NCBI GenBank assembly: GCA_043720395.1
Contig: JAYSSR010000085.1
Location: 1 to 64,000, forward strand
From: JANOYY01 sp043720395
GTDB lineage: Bacteria > Actinomycetota > Acidimicrobiia > Acidimicrobiales > JANYDT01
Length of the DNA stretch: 64,000 bases
Direction of reading: 5' to 3'
Part shown: piece after piece, positions 36,163 through 44,822 of the stretch
How positions within the stretch are numbered: the first letter of the stretch is position 1
How the letters are laid out: each line of letters begins with the position of its first letter
The notes under the pieces: generated by a model
Database searches by the model: none
What the model was told of the DNA's origin: nothing
Seen by the model: only the letters and a program-made list of their open reading frames with translations
Position numbers and translations under genes: made by a program

Positions 36163-36966
36163 TCAGCCGCGACGAGGGTCCCAAGCCGCAATTTCTCCCA
36201 TCGCTTCGGCGAGGTTGGCGATGATTGTGTCCCATTGCGCTTTCCCGTCCTGCGCGTTCGCGCCGGTCGGATCGCCGATCACCCCGAGAGGCAACGACCC
36301 GTTGTTCGGAACCGGCTCGAAGTCGCTGCTGAGCCAGCCGAAGCTCACGTCGCCGCCCCACTTCACGTGTCGGTTCTCGGCGAGGTGGGTCGGGACACGA
36401 CGCACGGCCTTGGTCATCTGCACGAGGTCGGGGCGAAGGTGGAGCAAGATCGACGTTTCGTCGTGGCCGCCGTGAATCCCCATGCCGAGTTCGTTGCCGT
36501 GATCGCCCGCCATGAACGGGTGGGCGAGGAACGTTTGCAGGCCGTGTCGCAAGCGAAGATCTCGACAGGCGACTTGCAGCAGCGCCGAGTTTCCACCGTG
36601 CGCGTTCACGAAGACCAGCGTCCGCGTGGGCAGCGTCGCAAGTGATCGCCCGATGTCGTCGAGAACGGCCAACAGCGTCTCGGCACTCAGCCATATTGTC
36701 CCCGGTGCCCAGGCGTGCTCGTTCGACTTCGTGTAGGCCAGGGGCGGAAGCGCCCAGAGGTCGTAGGTGTCGCCGTGACGAGCGACGAGTTCGGCGACCG
36801 CAGCCGACGCCACGATCAAGTCGGTGGCAAGGGGGAGGTGCGGGCCGTGGGCTTCGATCGCCCCGACCGGCTGTACAAGGATCGAGCGGTCGGTGATGTG
36901 AGTGGCGAGATCGTGCATGGCCAGCTCCGTGAGCAGGCGACGGTGCGGGGGTGTGGGGACTGGCAC
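36163..36966 (-). CDS. creatininase family amidohydrolase
   Basis: 267 residues from GTG 36966, chosen because it keeps the family N-terminal segment LLTELAMHDLATHI; an ATG at 36918 would remove part of it. Metal-site motifs: PVGAIEAHGPHLPLATD (E, H, D), FVNAHGGN near 125, and GIHGGHDETSILLHL near 165. The C-terminal NGSLPLGVIGDPTGANAQDG is typical. Family members hydrolyse cyclic amides such as creatinine or formamides, or process peptides (MftE); the specific substrate is not evident. Divergent from an FAD oxidoreductase gene. Confidence 0.87.
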   Translation of the reverse strand: MPVPTPPHRRLLTELAMHDLATHITDRSILVQPVGAIEAHGPHLPLATDLIVASAAVAELVARHGDTYDLWALPPLAYTKSNEHAWAPGTIWLSAETLLAVLDDIGRSLATLPTRTLVFVNAHGGNSALLQVACRDLRLRHGLQTFLAHPFMAGDHGNELGMGIHGGHDETSILLHLRPDLVQMTKAVRRVPTHLAENRHVKWGGDVSFGWLSSDFEPVPNNGSLPLGVIGDPTGANAQDGKAQWDTIIANLAEAMGEIAAWDPRRG

Positions 36967-36997
36967 GGTGGCGACGTTACCGGTCGCCGCACCGTTC

Positions 36998-37020
36998 GAA
37001 TATCGCGGAGTGCAATATTC
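36998..37020. promoter_or_regulatory. inverted repeat in the creatininase/oxidoreductase divergent promoter
   Basis: GAATAT (36998-37003) and ATATTC (37015-37020) flank 11 nt, in an AT-rich patch midway between the divergent starts at 36966 and 37087. Possible shared operator. The short arms keep confidence low. Confidence 0.3.
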
Positions 37021-37086
37021 TGCGACATTCGTAGCAAGATCGTGTCGGCCGCAACACGGCGAGCCCACGAGAAGGGAAACCCGCAG

Positions 37087-38718
37087 ATGGACTTCGGCGC
37101 GATTGTGATCGGTGCCGGTCACAACGGACTCATCTGTGCCGCGTATCTCGCACGTGCTGGCATCCGCACCCTGGTGATCGAGGCGCGGGCCGAAGTCGGC
37201 GGGCAGGCGTCTACAGAGGTCGCGCTCGGCGGAGCTCGGGTGAACATCTGCAACTGCGACCACACGATGGTCCGGACCACGACGATCCCAGAGGAACTGG
37301 GTCTCGCCAAGTACGGGCTTCGATACCTCGACGCCGAACCATCGCAGTTGAACGTGCACTGGGACGGCGGGCCCGGCTGGTTTGTTTTTCACGACATCGA
37401 ACGCACCATCGAGTCACTGCGGATCTCCTATCCGAGCGAGGTGGAGAACTACCGCCGCTATCTCAAGTCGGCACTTCCAATGGCGAGGATGATCGCCGAC
37501 ATCTCGCAATCAGTGCCGACTCCCGGTGCCGTGCTCGGGTCGGTCGGCCGCAGCGTCGTCGCCGCGTCGAAGGCGGTTCCCGCGCTCCTGTCGTGGTCAC
37601 GCAAGAGCGTGGCCGATGTCGTCAGGGCACACTTCGATGCAGAACAGGTCCGCACGCCCGTTGTGACCACCGGCCCGAGCGTCTGGGGACTCAGCCCGGA
37701 AACGCCGGGAACTGGTCTCGGGGCCCTCGGCTACGCAATGAAGCACATCGCACCGACCGGACGCCCGGTCGGTGGAAGCGGTGCGCTGCCCACCGCGATC
37801 GCACTCGCGTTCGAATCGTTCGGCGGAACCCTGCGTTGTAGCGCGACCGTGGCGGAGATCGTGTGCGAAGACGATTCGGTCCGTGGAGTGCGGCTGGCGG
37901 ACGGCGAACTCATCGAAGCACCGATCGTCGTCTCGGCCGCCGATTCGCACAACGCCCTCGTTCAGTGGCTGAAGAACCCACCCGCGGCCGCCCTGCCGTT
38001 GATCGAGCGGTACCGCGCCATGCCATCGAGCGAAGGGTACGAATCCAAGATTGACGCTGTGCTCGACGCTCGTTACGCCTGGAAGGCGGTGGACGACACG
38101 ATGCGGTCGCGTCTCGTGTTGAGCGACGTGGAGGTGCTGCATCCCACCACCATCGTGTCGAAGTCCCTCGGCGAGCTGGCCACGGATCATGCGGCGTCCA
38201 AGCAAGGTCGGATTGCGGCGCGACCGCAGTTCTACGCACAGCTGCCGTCGGCCCTCGATCCGAGCGTCGCTGCCGCGCTCCCGCCCGGCTCCGAAGTGTT
38301 CAGCCTGGAAGTCCTCTGGACGCCGTACGCGCTTGAGGGCGGTTGGGCCGGATCGGCGGAACCACAGCGTTGGCTCGACGCGGTCTCGGAGCTCGTGCAC
38401 ATGGCCGACGGCCGCCCACTGACGCAGCACATCGTGTCTTCACGGCTCATGGGGCCTGAGGACTACGACCGTCGGTTCTCGATGCCAAAGGGCCATGCGC
38501 AGTCCTTTGCTGGAACACCGTTCACCGCATTGCTCGGACGGGACCGGGAACAGACGAGATACGAGACGCCGGTCCGCGGACTCTTTCTCACCGGCGCTGG
38601 CACGTTCCCTGGTGCAGGTGTGTGGGGCGCGTCCGGTCGTAATACCGCCACGGCAATTCTGGCGTCCGACGGACGGAGTGCTCGCGCCCGCCGGTCCGTT
38701 CGCGCCGCAGTCGCGTAG
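37087..38718 (+). CDS. NAD(P)/FAD-dependent oxidoreductase, phytoene desaturase-like
   Basis: 543 residues. N-terminal dinucleotide fold AIVIGAGHNGLICAAYLARAG (residues 5 onward) continuing to IEARAEVGGQASTEV. The C-terminal FAD signature is RGLFLTGAGTFPGAGVWGAS then GRNTA. This is the CrtI/amine-oxidase-like group found in many actinobacteria outside carotenoid clusters. GAAGGGAAA precedes the ATG. No carotenoid gene is nearby, so the real substrate is uncertain; divergent pairing with creatininase may be meaningful. Confidence 0.85.
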   Translation: MDFGAIVIGAGHNGLICAAYLARAGIRTLVIEARAEVGGQASTEVALGGARVNICNCDHTMVRTTTIPEELGLAKYGLRYLDAEPSQLNVHWDGGPGWFVFHDIERTIESLRISYPSEVENYRRYLKSALPMARMIADISQSVPTPGAVLGSVGRSVVAASKAVPALLSWSRKSVADVVRAHFDAEQVRTPVVTTGPSVWGLSPETPGTGLGALGYAMKHIAPTGRPVGGSGALPTAIALAFESFGGTLRCSATVAEIVCEDDSVRGVRLADGELIEAPIVVSAADSHNALVQWLKNPPAAALPLIERYRAMPSSEGYESKIDAVLDARYAWKAVDDTMRSRLVLSDVEVLHPTTIVSKSLGELATDHAASKQGRIAARPQFYAQLPSALDPSVAAALPPGSEVFSLEVLWTPYALEGGWAGSAEPQRWLDAVSELVHMADGRPLTQHIVSSRLMGPEDYDRRFSMPKGHAQSFAGTPFTALLGRDREQTRYETPVRGLFLTGAGTFPGAGVWGASGRNTATAILASDGRSARARRSVRAAVA

Positions 38719-38731
38719 TACGTGACGAGGA

Positions 38732-40027
38732 TCAGGAGAGATCGAGCCGCCGCACGACGGTGGTCGATGACACGAGGCGTCCGCGGTGCCACACCATGCG
38801 CTGCTGATCCGCACGCGCGATCGCGTCTTCGACGCTCGTGCCGAGCAGCGCTACAAGCTCAGCAGGAAAGCCCGGTTCGACTCGCACGACGGGCAGGCCC
38901 ATGGCGATGCGAGCACCGTCGGTCACGGCGTGGAACGCCTCGTCCGGTAAGAGGTGACCCGCCATCACGAGCAGAGCCGCAGTCTCCAACGGATCGCTTC
39001 GCCCCATCGAGTTGAACGGGTCTCGAACGTTGTCCGCACCAGCGCCGACCACGACGCCCGCATCGAGGAGTGGGCGCAACGCAGTGAGCCCGCGTGGCGG
39101 CGACACGGCATGTGCACGACCCTGGAGGAACAGGTTTGTCTGGGGAAGGGTGATCACGGCGACATTGGCGGCAGCCACCTCCTCAGCCACGGCTCGCTGC
39201 ACGTCGATGACTTGCACGCCAAGGCTCACGCAGTGGCTAGCCGCCGCTCGATGTGGGAATTCGGTGAGTCGAACCCGCTCGGCGAGGTAGCGCAATTCGA
39301 GGTGCGCCGGGTCGAGCGTCTCGTCGGTGTGGAGGTCGATCGCACGGCCGAACTCCGCTGCCGCCGCAAGGCTGGCATCGCTCGCGCCGAACGGATCGAT
39401 GTCGATATGCGGGCATCCTCCGGCGATGATCGACGGGTCCATCCGTAGCGCGTCGCGCAACATCGCTCTGTTGTCTGCGCCCTCCACGCCTCCAAGAGGA
39501 CCTCCGACCAGTGCGACAATCTGCAGATCAAACACCCGTTCGAGTTCGTTGCGGACCGTGAGCAGTGCCTCGACAGCGTTCGTTCCGATGCCATCGTGCA
39601 CGTTCGCATGCGAGCGCACGGCGGTCACTCCCGAAGCGACGAGTTCAAGCGCAGCACGCCGGGCTCGCTCGATCATGCCCGCCTTCGTGATGTGGGGGAT
39701 GAAGTCGATCCACGCCTCGATCGCTCCCATCAGATCACCGCGACGGTTCGGAACCGTCTCAGACGTGAGTGCCTTGTCGAGGTGCGCATGCGGTTCGGCT
39801 GGCGCTGGGAGCAGGAGGTAGCCAGTGAGGTCGATCTCAGTGGTGCTGGACGCGGCACGACTCTGTGGTCCGGGCGACCTTGCACCCGTTCGAGGTCGGT
39901 CGACCACGTCCACGATCGTGCCGGTGACGCAACTCAGGGAGACGTCGGCCAAGCGGCCACCCGACAGCGTTGCGTTCCGCAACCAGGTGATCTCGGAGGT
40001 GCCGTCGTTCGAAATGGTGTCAGTCAT
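38732..40027 (-). CDS. amidohydrolase, cytosine deaminase-like
   Basis: 431 residues. Metal-dependent TIM barrel of the cytosine deaminase branch: EPHAHLDKALT with H80, H82 and K85; SHANVHDGIGTNAVEAL; DLHTDETLDPAHLEL; ASHCVSLGVQ; and the late GAGADNVRDPFNSMGRSDPL metal Asp motif. Deaminates or hydrolyses a ring C-N bond of a pyrimidine-like compound. Its ATG overlaps the stop of the MTHFR-like gene (ATGA), the last step of a three-gene operon starting at 41358. Confidence 0.87.
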   Translation of the reverse strand: MTDTISNDGTSEITWLRNATLSGGRLADVSLSCVTGTIVDVVDRPRTGARSPGPQSRAASSTTEIDLTGYLLLPAPAEPHAHLDKALTSETVPNRRGDLMGAIEAWIDFIPHITKAGMIERARRAALELVASGVTAVRSHANVHDGIGTNAVEALLTVRNELERVFDLQIVALVGGPLGGVEGADNRAMLRDALRMDPSIIAGGCPHIDIDPFGASDASLAAAAEFGRAIDLHTDETLDPAHLELRYLAERVRLTEFPHRAAASHCVSLGVQVIDVQRAVAEEVAAANVAVITLPQTNLFLQGRAHAVSPPRGLTALRPLLDAGVVVGAGADNVRDPFNSMGRSDPLETAALLVMAGHLLPDEAFHAVTDGARIAMGLPVVRVEPGFPAELVALLGTSVEDAIARADQQRMVWHRGRLVSSTTVVRRLDLS

Positions 40028-41067
40028 GGCTGTCGAAGCTCCTTCGCTATCGCGGCGAGGCCGTCGGCCGTTGCTGATCGGTCTCGTTCGGTCGCGCCAG
40101 CAGGCGTGAACGCGCCGATATCGACTCCCACCACACCGGGGATCGCCAAGACCTGTCGACCGTAGGCGGTCGCAACCTCGACGCCAGCGTCCCAGGCGCG
40201 CCCGCCCTGGCTGATGGATGCGAAGTAGCCCTCTGGAACCCGGTGGCTGGGGTACGCATCGAGGCTCGCCGCTGTCGCCTTGTCGAAGGCCGCTGCAACG
40301 CACACGATGAATGCCATCGGTCCGTTACAGGCGTCGCTCGCGGCGGCCACAAACGCTGCGACGTCGTCGACTTCGCCCGCATGGTTCACGAAGCAGATGG
40401 TGGCACCGGTCTTCGCTTTCTCGGCGAGGCGTTGCGGCCGGATTTCGTATGGCGGGGCACCGGGCGTTTCGGCAACGGACACGTTGAAGCCCAAGTCGGA
40501 GGCCAGTGCCGCGAGCGTGAACGACTCAAGATCGAAGACCGACATGGCGTCGGGTCGGTCGCCGCTTGCCGGATGATCACCCGTGACGCAATGGACCCGG
40601 CGCACGTGAAGCGCGCGTAGGGCGAGCAGCTCGGACTCCAAAGCCACCCGGTTGCGGTCGCGGCAGTTGATACCCGGCCACGGCTCGACGCCGGCGTCCA
40701 GAAGAATTCGTGCGGTGAACGACGGCGGGAACTGGAGACGGCCGGACCTGAGATCGCCGTGCAGTACAGCATCGACGGAACCGGTGAGCCGTCGAGCGTC
40801 TCTCGTGATCGCGTCGGCGTCGGGAACATTTGTCACGATGTCAACCACGATGAGAGGGGCAGGACGTGAAGGCGTCTCGAACTCCTTCAGGGCGTTCTCA
40901 TCGGTGGTGGTGCTGTTGGCTTTGCCGCGAGACCATGGCGTCAACGGGCGATCAAGGAAGACGCACGAGCCGAACGTTGCAACCTCGCACTGACCCGACG
41001 GGAGGACGCCCCCACACGGTCCGAAGAGCATCTTCTTCGGACATCGGTACGCTCCGAGATCAGGCAT
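40024..41067 (-). CDS. methylenetetrahydrofolate reductase-like protein with N-terminal MTHFR_C-type Cys domain
   Basis: 347 residues. It begins with CPKKMLFGPCGG (residues 9-20) and GQCEVATFGSCVFLD, the cysteine pattern of the domain usually placed at the C-terminus of some bacterial MTHFR partners (PF12225-like). A MetF-like TIM barrel follows: VLHGDLRSGRLQFPPSFTAR, PWPGINCRDRNRVALESELL and HVRRVHCVTGDHP. So it probably handles a folate-bound or similar C1 unit, using FAD. It directly abuts the TIGR03792 gene and overlaps the amidohydrolase gene. Confidence 0.78.
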   Translation of the reverse strand: MPDLGAYRCPKKMLFGPCGGVLPSGQCEVATFGSCVFLDRPLTPWSRGKANSTTTDENALKEFETPSRPAPLIVVDIVTNVPDADAITRDARRLTGSVDAVLHGDLRSGRLQFPPSFTARILLDAGVEPWPGINCRDRNRVALESELLALRALHVRRVHCVTGDHPASGDRPDAMSVFDLESFTLAALASDLGFNVSVAETPGAPPYEIRPQRLAEKAKTGATICFVNHAGEVDDVAAFVAAASDACNGPMAFIVCVAAAFDKATAASLDAYPSHRVPEGYFASISQGGRAWDAGVEVATAYGRQVLAIPGVVGVDIGAFTPAGATERDRSATADGLAAIAKELRQP

Positions 41068-41358
41068 TCAGCACTCCCGCACGATGTCGAAGACTTTCAT
41101 CGTGCATGCCCGGAACCAGAGGCCCATGGACTGGTCGACCGCTTCCATCTCGTCGGTCGGTATGGCGTGCCACGACGCCTCGTCAGTCCAGCAGATCATC
41201 GCGTGAACCTGACCGGGGTTGCCCTGCTCGGACCAAATCTGCTTGCTGACGAAACCGGCTTGGCGTTCCAGGAATCTGCTCCATGTCTGCTCTTCGACGG
41301 CGAGCCATTCCTCGCGCTCCTCGGCGTTGACGTCGAAGGTGAGGAACTCGATGACCAT
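41068..41358 (-). CDS. TIGR03792-type small protein (dimeric alpha/beta barrel)
   Basis: 96 residues, VIEFLTFDVNAEEREEWLAV, FVSKQIWSEQGNPGQVHAMI and WTDEASWHAIPTDEM. The pattern fits the small antibiotic-monooxygenase-like fold TIGR03792. Its stop (41068-41070) abuts the ATG of the MTHFR-like gene. The operator-like palindrome 41382-41396 lies 24 bp upstream, so this three-gene operon belongs to the proposed regulon. No catalytic role is known. Confidence 0.75.
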   Translation of the reverse strand: MVIEFLTFDVNAEEREEWLAVEEQTWSRFLERQAGFVSKQIWSEQGNPGQVHAMICWTDEASWHAIPTDEMEAVDQSMGLWFRACTMKVFDIVREC

Positions 41359-41381
41359 CGGCAGATGGTAGTTCGGTGGAT

Positions 41382-41396
41382 ATTGACGGGATCAAT
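41382..41396. promoter_or_regulatory. operator-like palindrome, site 1a
   Basis: ATTGA-CGGGA-TCAAT, perfect 5-bp arms with the common N5 spacer. Between the divergent TIGR03792 operon (24 bp) and the MalE-like gene (132 bp), so it could control both. Same motif as at 57136, 60979 and 63425. Confidence 0.65.
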
Positions 41397-41417
41397 GCTT
41401 CGCCGTAGAGTGCCGAT

Positions 41418-41432
41418 ATTCGTCCAGTCAAT
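41418..41432. promoter_or_regulatory. operator-like palindrome, degenerate site 1b
   Basis: ATTCG-TCCAG-TCAAT: right arm perfect, left arm three of five. It repeats the GATATT lead-in of site 1a 36 bp upstream, suggesting cooperative binding. Confidence 0.4.
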
Positions 41433-41527
41433 GGTGAAGTTTTGACCGGACGTCGGGTCCTGCGGCTAGATCGCCGACATCTGGACTCTCACAGTCCGCA
41501 CCACACACGTCACCCGAGGGAGTTTGC

Positions 41528-42865
41528 ATGAACATCGAACCGACCACGAACCCTGAAGCCGAGCCGGAATCGTCGTCCCTTCTCGGGCGTCGTTCCTTCG
41601 TCCTAGGGGCCGCTGCTCTTGGTCTGCTGGCGGGTTCGCCCGCCGCGCTTGCTGCTGCGAAGAAGACCACTAAGGCGAAGCGCTCGGCCAAGATTTCCGG
41701 CACCATTGCCCTGCAGTCCAACAATGCCGACGACAAGTCCAAGAAGGGGATGGAGGCCGTTGTCGCGGCGTTTAACGCCAAAAAGGCGGGCACGGTCAAA
41801 CTGAACACGGTTGCTGGTGAACTCTACCGAACCCAGCTTACGCAGTACCTGACCTCGTCGAAGCCGCCGGAGGTCCTCACGTGGCTTGCCGGGAAAGCGG
41901 CGCAGAACTACGCCGACCAGGGACTGCTGCTCGACATCTCCGATGTGTGGTCGTCGTCTGAGATGGCGGGCTACTCCTCGGCTCTGAGGGGTCTGTCGAC
42001 TGCATCAAACGGGAAGCAGATCTTCGTTCCGATCTATTACTACTGGTGTGGCGTCTACTACCGTCCATCGAAGTTCGCCGAGTGGGGTGTGAAACCGCCG
42101 AAGACGTTTGAGGAGTACAAGGCGCTCTGCAAGACGGTGCAGGACAAGGGTGTCACCCCGATCGGTATGGGTCTGTCCGATACGCCGTGGGTCGCCTCGT
42201 TCTGGTTCGACTACCTCAACCTTCGGCTGAACGGGGCGAAGTTCCACCGCGACGTTCTCAGCGGGAAGAAGAGCTTCAACTCCCCCGAAGTGAAGGCCGT
42301 GTTCAACAAGTGGCAAGAGGTTCTGCCCTACATGGACAAGCAAGCCAAAGGGTTGGCGTTCGCCGAAGCGCAGACCAAGTTCTACAAGGGCGAGACCGCG
42401 ACCTACGTTGCCGGCAACTGGTGGGCACTGGGTGCCCCGGCAGGTGTTGGTGATGACATCGACTTCTTCCAGTTCCCGATTATCGACCCGAAGGTACCCG
42501 TAGCGGAGGAAGCCCCGGCCGACGGATTCTTCGCATCGGCGAAGGGCTCCAATCCGGCGCTCACGAAGTCCTTCATGCGATACCTCGCAACCCCGGCCGC
42601 TCAGGAGCTCTACCTGACCACCTCAGGCAACTCGTCAATTCCGGCTTCGCCTGGGGCCAAGGCTGCGGTCACCGCGCAAAACACGAAGGGTAAGGCAATG
42701 CTGGAGGCGGCTGCTGACCTCACCCAGTTCTTCAACCGTGACGGTGGCGACGAACTGCAACCCACCGCCGACGCGGCCCTGCTGAAGTTCATGGACAACC
42801 CCGGCAACGCCGACGCAATCATGGCTGAATGGCAGGCAGCTGCAGTGAGCGCCCGCAAGGCCTAG
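41528..42865 (+). CDS. carbohydrate ABC transporter substrate-binding protein (family 1)
   Basis: 445 residues with a Tat signal: RRSFVLG at residues 21-27 and a hydrophobic stretch to LAA near 43. Family-1 extracellular solute-binding fold: IALQSNNADDKSKKGMEAVV, the LTQYLTSSKPPEVLTWLAGK segment, and WWALGAPAGVGDDIDFFQFP. GAGGGAG precedes the ATG. Receptor of the MalFG-type permeases downstream; no ATPase of the MsmK type is in the cluster, so one must be shared. Sugar-type ligand likely, exact ligand unknown. Confidence 0.88.
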   Translation: MNIEPTTNPEAEPESSSLLGRRSFVLGAAALGLLAGSPAALAAAKKTTKAKRSAKISGTIALQSNNADDKSKKGMEAVVAAFNAKKAGTVKLNTVAGELYRTQLTQYLTSSKPPEVLTWLAGKAAQNYADQGLLLDISDVWSSSEMAGYSSALRGLSTASNGKQIFVPIYYYWCGVYYRPSKFAEWGVKPPKTFEEYKALCKTVQDKGVTPIGMGLSDTPWVASFWFDYLNLRLNGAKFHRDVLSGKKSFNSPEVKAVFNKWQEVLPYMDKQAKGLAFAEAQTKFYKGETATYVAGNWWALGAPAGVGDDIDFFQFPIIDPKVPVAEEAPADGFFASAKGSNPALTKSFMRYLATPAAQELYLTTSGNSSIPASPGAKAAVTAQNTKGKAMLEAAADLTQFFNRDGGDELQPTADAALLKFMDNPGNADAIMAEWQAAAVSARKA

Positions 42866-42969
42866 TGCACGCAAGCGTAAGTTCCATGGACGTCGCCGTC
42901 GTACTGTCCCCCAACTACGAACTCGCTCCGGTCGCCGGTGACGTTCGTGGAACTTTTGCGGCGACGCAC
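42865..42969 (+). repeat. 30-bp imperfect inverted repeat between binding-protein and permease genes
   Basis: Left arm 42865-42894 and right arm 42940-42969 are complementary at about two-thirds of positions, with a perfect AAGTTCCA/TGGAACTT core and ACGTC/GACGT ends. The right arm stops 3 nt before the permease ATG, which has no clear ribosome site. The structure could protect the abundant binding-protein mRNA and limit permease translation. Confidence 0.5.
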
Positions 42970-42972
42970 TAA

Positions 42973-43869
42973 ATGTCAGTTCCGGGCCGCCACCGTCGGA
43001 GGGTTGACTCTCTCCCTCCAACAGTGGCGGCCTTCATTCTGGTGCCGTTCCTGCTGGAAGCAGCTGTCGTCTTCGCGCCGGCTATCCAGGGTGTCTTCCT
43101 CTCGTTCACCGAATGGCGGGGGATCGGCGGCCCGAAACCCGTCGGCCTGCAGAACTTCCGCGAACTGGCCGACGATCCCATTTTCCTCGTGGCGTTCAAG
43201 AACACCGTTCGGTGGTTGGTGGTGTTCGGTGGACTCTCCGGTCTTCTGGGCCTTTCGTTGGCTCTACTTCTAAAAGCTGAACGGCGTGGCGTGGCGGTGT
43301 ACCGGTCGCTCATCTTCCTCCCGGTGATCTTCTCGTTGGTCGTCACCGCATTGGTCTGGCGGGTGTTGTATGCGCCGGAGGGTTTGTTCAACAATGCGCT
43401 GCAGGCGGTGGGTCTCGGATCCTGGGGCCATATCTGGCTCGCAGAGCCGCGAACGGTGCTGTACGCGTTGGTCGTGGCTTCGCTGTGGCGGTCTTCGGGA
43501 TACATCATGGTGCTCTACCTGGCGGGTTTGAAATCGATCGATCCTGCGTTGACTGAAGCGGCACGAGTCGACGGTGCGAACAGGTGGCAGCTCTTTCGAA
43601 ACATCACGATGCCTCAGCTCAGTGGGGTCAACTCGGTCGTTTTGTCCGTGATCGTCATCGACGCGTTGCGTTCCTTTGACATCGTCTACGCCCTGACCAA
43701 GGGCGGCCCCTACAACTCCTCACAGCTGTTGAGCACGTTCATGTTCCAAACCGCATTCGCTACCGGCCGATTGGGCTACGCCTCGGCGATTGCCGTGGTC
43801 ATCTTCCTCCTCGCCGTCAGCTTCATCGTCCTCTACCTGATCCGCGCGCTCCGGGAGGATGTCCGGTGA
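42973..43869 (+). CDS. carbohydrate ABC transporter permease (MalF type)
   Basis: 298 residues with six hydrophobic segments, beginning AAFILVPFLLEAAVVFAPAI. The permease-ATPase contact loop (EAA motif) is EAARVDGANRWQLFRNITMPQ near 198. Paired with the next permease by a GTGA overlap. Inner-membrane channel half of the sugar importer with the receptor upstream. Confidence 0.9.
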   Translation: MSVPGRHRRRVDSLPPTVAAFILVPFLLEAAVVFAPAIQGVFLSFTEWRGIGGPKPVGLQNFRELADDPIFLVAFKNTVRWLVVFGGLSGLLGLSLALLLKAERRGVAVYRSLIFLPVIFSLVVTALVWRVLYAPEGLFNNALQAVGLGSWGHIWLAEPRTVLYALVVASLWRSSGYIMVLYLAGLKSIDPALTEAARVDGANRWQLFRNITMPQLSGVNSVVLSVIVIDALRSFDIVYALTKGGPYNSSQLLSTFMFQTAFATGRLGYASAIAVVIFLLAVSFIVLYLIRALREDVR

Positions 43870-44744
43870 ACGCACGGGAAGCGCTGTCGACAGGGGAGAT
43901 TGTTCGCCGTCGGAGCGGCCGCGTACGAAAGGCGCGCACGGCTGGCTTCCACCTGAGCGCATCGTTCATCTCGCTGCTTTGGGTCGCACCGTTGATGCTG
44001 GTGGTGGTGTTGTCGTTTCGATCATTTGACGACATCTTGGGGAACGGGCTCATGGCGCTTCCCCGTTCGTTTACCTTTCGGGGGTACGCAGACGCATGGG
44101 GCCGTGGCGGTGGCCGACGGGGCATGCTCAACAGCCTCATCATCACCGTGCCAGCGCTGACCCTTGCCCTCCTGCTCTCGTCGCTGACGGCGTTCGGACT
44201 GAGCAGATTCAGGGTGCCGTTTCGACGGACGATTCTCCTCGTCATGCTCGGGGGAAACCTTCTTCCTCCACAGATCATGCTCATTCCGCTCGCACGCAAT
44301 GCAGAAGCGCTGGGGATCTTCGACACCTTTCCGGCCGTGATCATCCTGCATGCAGCCTTTGGTCTCGGTTTCTATGTGTTCGTCCTCTGCGGCTTCATGC
44401 TCGCAATCCCGTCGGAGATCCAGCAGGCTGCGATCATCGACGGTGCGACACCCTTTCAGATCTATCGGACGATCATCCTCCCGCTGAGCCGACCGGCTTT
44501 GGCGTCGATGGGGGCACTCGGCTTCACCTGGATCTTCAACGATCTTCTCTGGTCGATCACCGTCCTGCGGAGCGAGAACAAGATGCCAGTGACGGCCTCG
44601 TTGCTGGGCCTCCAAGGCACCTACGTGTCGGACTGGGGCCTCATCTCGGCAGGCACGATTACCGCGGCCGTTCCCACGCTCATCGTGTTCCTGCTGTTCC
44701 AGAAGTCATTCGTCGGTGGCCTGACCCTCGGCGCGGTGAAGTAG
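43866..44744 (+). CDS. carbohydrate ABC transporter permease (MalG type)
   Basis: 292 residues from a GTG overlapping the previous stop. Six helices; RKARTAGFHLSASFISLLWV at the start and the EAA-type loop IQQAAIIDGATPFQIYRTII then LPLSRPAL near 195-220. Second membrane half of the importer. The 78 bp after it, before the PanB-like gene, holds only a short GC hairpin (CCGC/GCGG). Confidence 0.9.
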   Translation: MNAREALSTGEIVRRRSGRVRKARTAGFHLSASFISLLWVAPLMLVVVLSFRSFDDILGNGLMALPRSFTFRGYADAWGRGGGRRGMLNSLIITVPALTLALLLSSLTAFGLSRFRVPFRRTILLVMLGGNLLPPQIMLIPLARNAEALGIFDTFPAVIILHAAFGLGFYVFVLCGFMLAIPSEIQQAAIIDGATPFQIYRTIILPLSRPALASMGALGFTWIFNDLLWSITVLRSENKMPVTASLLGLQGTYVSDWGLISAGTITAAVPTLIVFLLFQKSFVGGLTLGAVK

Positions 44745-44822
44745 CAGATTTGCGATATTTACAGTGACACGCTTGCCTCAATTGGCCCCTCCGCCTTCGC
44801 GGCGCAACCCAGATTGAACACC

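Noticed and set aside
44745..44822. CAATTG and short GC hairpin before the PanB-like gene as another operator copy
   Set aside because: Does not fit ATTGA-N5-TCAAT and is inside the probable operon.
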